A stretch of 6,761 nucleotides of DNA, from NCBI GenBank assembly GCA_029857975.1, contig JAOUFX010000158.1, positions 1 through 6,761 of the forward strand, in the 5' to 3' direction. Both the position numbers and the translations under genes were made by a program. The notes under the pieces are model-generated. The model saw nothing but the letters and a program-made list of their open reading frames with translations. It did not search any database and was not told the DNA's origin. Numbering within the stretch: position 1 is the first letter of the stretch; each line of letters opens with the position of its first letter. Positions 5,410-6,761 of the stretch are shown piece by piece. This DNA is from Deltaproteobacteria bacterium (lineage in GTDB: Bacteria > Desulfobacterota > SM23-61).

Positions 5410-6084
5410 TTACCCGACCAGAATTACGACCACTTTCCTCGGCCCGTGCATTCCTTTGAAGAGGACGCCTTGAATATCACCCGTCATGCTCGGCCCGGTA
5501 ATAAATACGAATTGGCTGGGGAAGGCTTGGGGGTTGTCGAATACTCGATCCATCACTCGCTCATAGATCGGATTCATCCTCTCCACTGGAACGATGGCGA
5601 TGTGCAGAATCGGCGCCAGGGACACAAGCCGGGCTTGATCTTTGTCGTGAATGAGGCCGAGAGTTCCGGACTCGGCTACGGCAAAATCGGCTCCGGTGAT
5701 TCCGGCTTGGACTTCGTCGAAAACCGCATCCCTAAAGGATTCCCGATTCGGAAAATCTTTGGGGGTCATGATGAGCACATCGTATTTTTTCCCCCATGCC
5801 GGCAGGTCCAGCGCGGCTACAACGTCATCCGTTGAGACCATCACCTTTTTCAGGCCTTCCGCTCTGGCGATTTCAGCCAGCTTTTCCAAGGCTTCCTGGT
5901 TATTCGGCACCCGATAAACGATCCCGGTTTCCTCCACGAGGCGCTCGGTGAATCTGCGGATCATCTCTTCTCGGGTCATAGCAAGCTCACTCAAGAGAGG
6001 CATTGCCGGTCGCGGGGATACGGATTGTTTCGGAGCGGCTTTCAATTTTTGGAGTATCTCTTCACGGGCACTGGGTTGTTGCAT
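5410..6084 (-). CDS. lutC: LutC-type LUD-domain protein (lactate utilisation)
   Basis: A 224-residue LUD-domain protein, the usual LutC size. In Bacillus subtilis LutA, LutB and LutC together are needed to oxidise L-lactate to pyruvate; the precise role of LutC is not settled. The N-terminus (SAREEILQKLKAA, 5-17) is a typical LutC start. The conserved core is visible at 127-143 (AGITGADFAVAESGTLG) and the C-terminal signature at 196-216 (ITGPSMTGDI and HGPR). There is no signal peptide or membrane segment, so it is cytoplasmic. It follows lutB after a 100-base spacer filled by a repeat. The ATG at 6082-6084 with GGAGG (6090-6094) at 5 bases is clearly the start; earlier in-frame ATG (6096) and TTG (6120) codons lie in or beyond that ribosome site. 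Confidence 0.9.
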   Translation of the reverse strand: MQQPSAREEILQKLKAAPKQSVSPRPAMPLLSELAMTREEMIRRFTERLVEETGIVYRVPNNQEALEKLAEIARAEGLKKVMVSTDDVVAALDLPAWGKKYDVLIMTPKDFPNRESFRDAVFDEVQAGITGADFAVAESGTLGLIHDKDQARLVSLAPILHIAIVPVERMNPIYERVMDRVFDNPQAFPSQFVFITGPSMTGDIQGVLFKGMHGPRKVVVILVG

Positions 6085-6089
6085 TTTTT

Positions 6090-6094
6090 CCTCC
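6090..6094 (-). promoter_or_regulatory. Ribosome binding site fixing the lutC start
   Basis: GGAGG at 5 bases from the ATG at 6082-6084. It overlaps the second and third codons of the longer reading from the ATG at 6096, which rules that start out on position. Confidence 0.75.
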
Positions 6095-6114
6095 ATAAAA
6101 ATTACAGGTACGAG

Positions 6115-6183
6115 GTGCAAGGTTTAAGGTCCAGGGTTCAATCTACACCCAACACCCTATACCCTACACCCTTCACCTTGCAC
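6115..6183. repeat. GGTGTAG heptad tandem repeat flanked by a 9-bp inverted repeat
   Basis: Read on the minus strand, 6177-6143 is five 7-base units: GGTGAAG, GGTGTAG, GGTATAG, GGTGTTG, GGTGTAG. The ends of the element, GTGCAAGGT at 6115-6123 and its exact complement at 6175-6183, form a perfect 9-bp inverted repeat, and partial pairing continues inward (for example AGGGT words at 6133-6137). It occupies most of the 100-base gap between lutB and lutC and ends two bases before the lutB stop codon. It resembles a dispersed intergenic repeat; it does not code. Confidence 0.75.
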
Positions 6184-6184
6184 T

Positions 6185-6761
6185 TTACGCCTCGCGGCTT
6201 TTCATTTCTTTCCACCGGTCATGGAAAGTTTTTTTGGCCATGGCCGGTAAGTCTCTGGTGCGGAACCATCCATGGAAAGGTCCCTTTATTTTGCTGATTA
6301 CCCCCCCATGAGCATCTTTATTGATAAAGGGGCGAACCATGCGGGTTCCCAGGTTCCAAAGCCAGGCCCGGGTTACCGCCGAACCCCAGGCTTGAAAAAA
6401 ACGCTCTTCTGAACCGGAACGTTTTTTCCCTCGCCAATAAGGGTCACCCAGCACGTCTCTGGCCCGGTAATACAGGAACATGCTGGGATGGTTAATCCCT
6501 ACGGGACACACGCTCTGGCATGCCCCGCAAAGGGTGGTGGCCCGGTAGAGGTCCTGGGTCCGGTCCAATCCTAAAAGCAATGGATTGAGGATCTGTCCCA
6601 TGGGACCGGAATAAGCCCATCCATAAGCATATCCACCGATCTGCCCGTAAACCGGGCAGATGTTCAAACAGGCGGCGCAGCGGATACAGCGCAGGGCATC
6701 CCGGGCTTTCAGATCCTGATAAATCTTGGTCCGGCCGTTATCGATGATGACAATAAAAAGT
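6185..6761 (-). CDS. lutB: LutB-type iron-sulfur protein, C-terminal part (5' end outside window)
   Basis: The reading frame is open to the right edge; 191 C-terminal residues are present. LutB proteins are about 470 residues, with an N-terminal LUD domain followed by a two-cluster ferredoxin-like region, and transfer electrons in L-lactate oxidation. Visible here, numbered from the first full codon: FIVIIDNGRTKI (2-13), typical of the join between the domains, then CIRCAACLNICP (25-36), a C-x2-C-x2-C-x3-CP cluster motif, and CGACQSVCPVGI (78-89), the C-x2-C-x3-CP second motif. The tail (about 160-191) is the basic C-terminus usual for LutB. The frame passes through the TTG at 6665-6667 within the first motif, which is an internal Leu codon and not a start. 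No lutA lies between lutB and lutC; it may precede lutB outside the window. Confidence 0.9.
   Translation of the reverse strand, partial: LFIVIIDNGRTKIYQDLKARDALRCIRCAACLNICPVYGQIGGYAYGWAYSGPMGQILNPLLLGLDRTQDLYRATTLCGACQSVCPVGINHPSMFLYYRARDVLGDPYWRGKKRSGSEERFFQAWGSAVTRAWLWNLGTRMVRPFINKDAHGGVISKIKGPFHGWFRTRDLPAMAKKTFHDRWKEMKSREA

Noticed and set aside
6115..6183. GGTGTAG tandem units as a CRISPR array or telomere-like sequence
   Set aside because: Units are 7 bases with no spacers, only five degenerate copies, and lie within an operon gap.

Overview
The window holds one leftward (minus-strand) gene cluster plus a short non-coding left edge. Transcription runs from high to low coordinates. In transcription order the genes are: the C-terminal part of a lutB-type iron-sulfur protein (cut by the right edge), lutC, a larA-family nickel-pincer racemase/epimerase homologue, a split UxaA-type dehydratase (small SAF subunit then large subunit), an IlvD/Edd-family dehydratase, and a small cupin. 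Every frame is intact, almost every gene has a good Shine-Dalgarno sequence, and no mobile-element gene, tRNA, rRNA or CRISPR array is visible.

Organism: the sequence carries no taxonomic marker. The gene set (LutBC-type lactate oxidation, a LarA homologue, a split UxaA and an IlvD-type dehydratase), the moderately high GC content and the CACAGAG-type and CGCATAG-type intergenic repeats resemble what I know from uncultured anaerobes of the Desulfobacterota (former Deltaproteobacteria). This is an inference.

Region by region: 1-115 is AT-rich, without a gene, and has a good sigma70-like promoter pointing out of the left edge. 116-331 is an elaborate nested palindrome closed by a perfect 24-bp inverted repeat. 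341-357 is a hairpin just after the last gene, a likely operon end. 372-743 cupin; 785-2461 IlvD-like; 2462-2583 spacer with an imperfect CACAGAG palindrome; 2584-4013 the UxaA pair, overlapping by ATGA; 4014-4084 spacer with CGCATAG heptads; 4085-5320 larA-like; 5321-5409 spacer with a 20-bp-paired hairpin; 5410-6084 lutC; 6085-6184 spacer with GGTGTAG heptads; 6185-6761 lutB part.

How the genes may work together: the LarA-family enzyme would invert the C2 centre of a 2-hydroxy acid, the two unrelated dehydratases would remove water from polyhydroxy acids to give 2-keto-3-deoxy acids, and LutB/LutC would oxidise a 2-hydroxy acid such as lactate. The cluster looks catabolic, for hydroxy or sugar acids, but the true substrate cannot be read from the sequence. 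The most unusual non-coding feature is that all four wide gaps between genes are filled by repeats, three of them built on a 7-bp period, while gaps without repeats are tight.
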